Shown here in pieces: positions 14,450 through 14,705 of a stretch of 14,705 nt of DNA. The translations under genes and the position numbers were made by a program. This stretch comes from Parvularcula sp039033795 (lineage in GTDB: Bacteria > Pseudomonadota > Alphaproteobacteria > Caulobacterales > Parvularculaceae). Below the pieces are notes generated by a model that did no database searches, was not told where the DNA came from, and worked only from the letters and a program-made list of their open reading frames with translations. How positions within the stretch are numbered: position 1 is the stretch's first letter; each line of letters opens with the position of its first letter. Location: the NCBI GenBank assembly GCA_039033795.1, contig JBCCBY010000044.1:1-14705 (forward strand), read 5' to 3'.

Positions 14450-14705
14450 ATGGTATTTCCACTCGCTGGCCGCCATGCCCTCATCACGGGTGTGACCTCT
14501 GGTATTGGTGCTGCGACCGCCGACCGGGTTGTTGAGCTGGGTGGGCAGGTCATCGGGACCGGAAGGCGTGAAGATCGTCTGGCTGCCCTTGCGGATAAAC
14601 ATGGTGATCAGGTCACCACGGCCGTTCTTGACATGCAGGACACGGGCGCGATTGCATCATTCGTCAACGGATTAGAGTTCGTCCCTGATGTCCTGATCAA
14701 CAATG
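14450..14705 (+). CDS. Short-chain dehydrogenase/reductase, partial (C-terminus off the right edge)
   Basis: The first 85 residues of a classical SDR, an NAD(P)-dependent oxidoreductase. ATG 14450 has AAGGAG six bases upstream. Seen: the glycine-rich nucleotide motif TGVTSGIG (13-20), a GTGRREDRL segment (36-44) whose paired arginines after beta-2 favour NADP(H), an LDMQD element (60-64), and the beginning of the N-N-A-G motif (LINN at the edge). The GTGRRxxRL pattern resembles the YdfG-type 3-hydroxy acid dehydrogenase subgroup. The catalytic Ser-Tyr-Lys lies outside the window, so substrate is open. The start is divergent from the membrane-protein pair across 56 bp. Confidence 0.88.
   Translation, partial: MVFPLAGRHALITGVTSGIGAATADRVVELGGQVIGTGRREDRLAALADKHGDQVTTAVLDMQDTGAIASFVNGLEFVPDVLINN

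Overview
The window looks like chromosomal DNA from a GC-rich alphaproteobacterium. The protein sequences of the branched-chain 2-oxoacid dehydrogenase, isovaleryl-CoA dehydrogenase and methylcrotonyl-CoA carboxylase genes fit that group, but I cannot fix the genus from sequence alone. There are no tRNA or rRNA genes, insertion sequences, integrases or CRISPR arrays.

Layout. (1) 1-1359, minus: the N-terminal 453 residues of a Wzz/GumC-type polysaccharide chain-length or co-polymerase protein, cut by the left edge. (2) 1539-2171, minus: a small exported DUF2807 (GIN-domain) protein. (3) 2442-6314, plus: a tight three-gene operon for the branched-chain 2-oxoacid dehydrogenase complex (E1-alpha, E1-beta, E2). 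(4) 6311-7483, minus: isovaleryl-CoA dehydrogenase, tail-to-tail with E2 and sharing its stop-codon bases. (5) 7573-8991, minus: a pentapeptide-repeat protein with a long C-terminal region I do not recognise. (6) 8992-9404: a 413-bp divergent gap. (7) 9405-12978, plus: the beta and alpha subunits of 3-methylcrotonyl-CoA carboxylase. (8) 12975-14393, minus: two genes for membrane proteins of unknown function, a four-helix protein followed by a 76-residue single-pass protein. (9) 14450 to the right edge, plus: the start of a short-chain dehydrogenase.

The core forms consecutive steps of leucine catabolism. BCKDH turns 2-ketoisocaproate into isovaleryl-CoA, IVD oxidises that to 3-methylcrotonyl-CoA, and MCC carboxylates it to 3-methylglutaconyl-CoA. 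The E3 subunit (lipoamide dehydrogenase), methylglutaconyl-CoA hydratase and HMG-CoA lyase are not in the window.

The parts least explained by known biology are the pentapeptide-repeat fusion protein, which sits between ivd and mccBA, and the two-gene membrane module after mccA. I see no clear evidence for a defence or mobile system.
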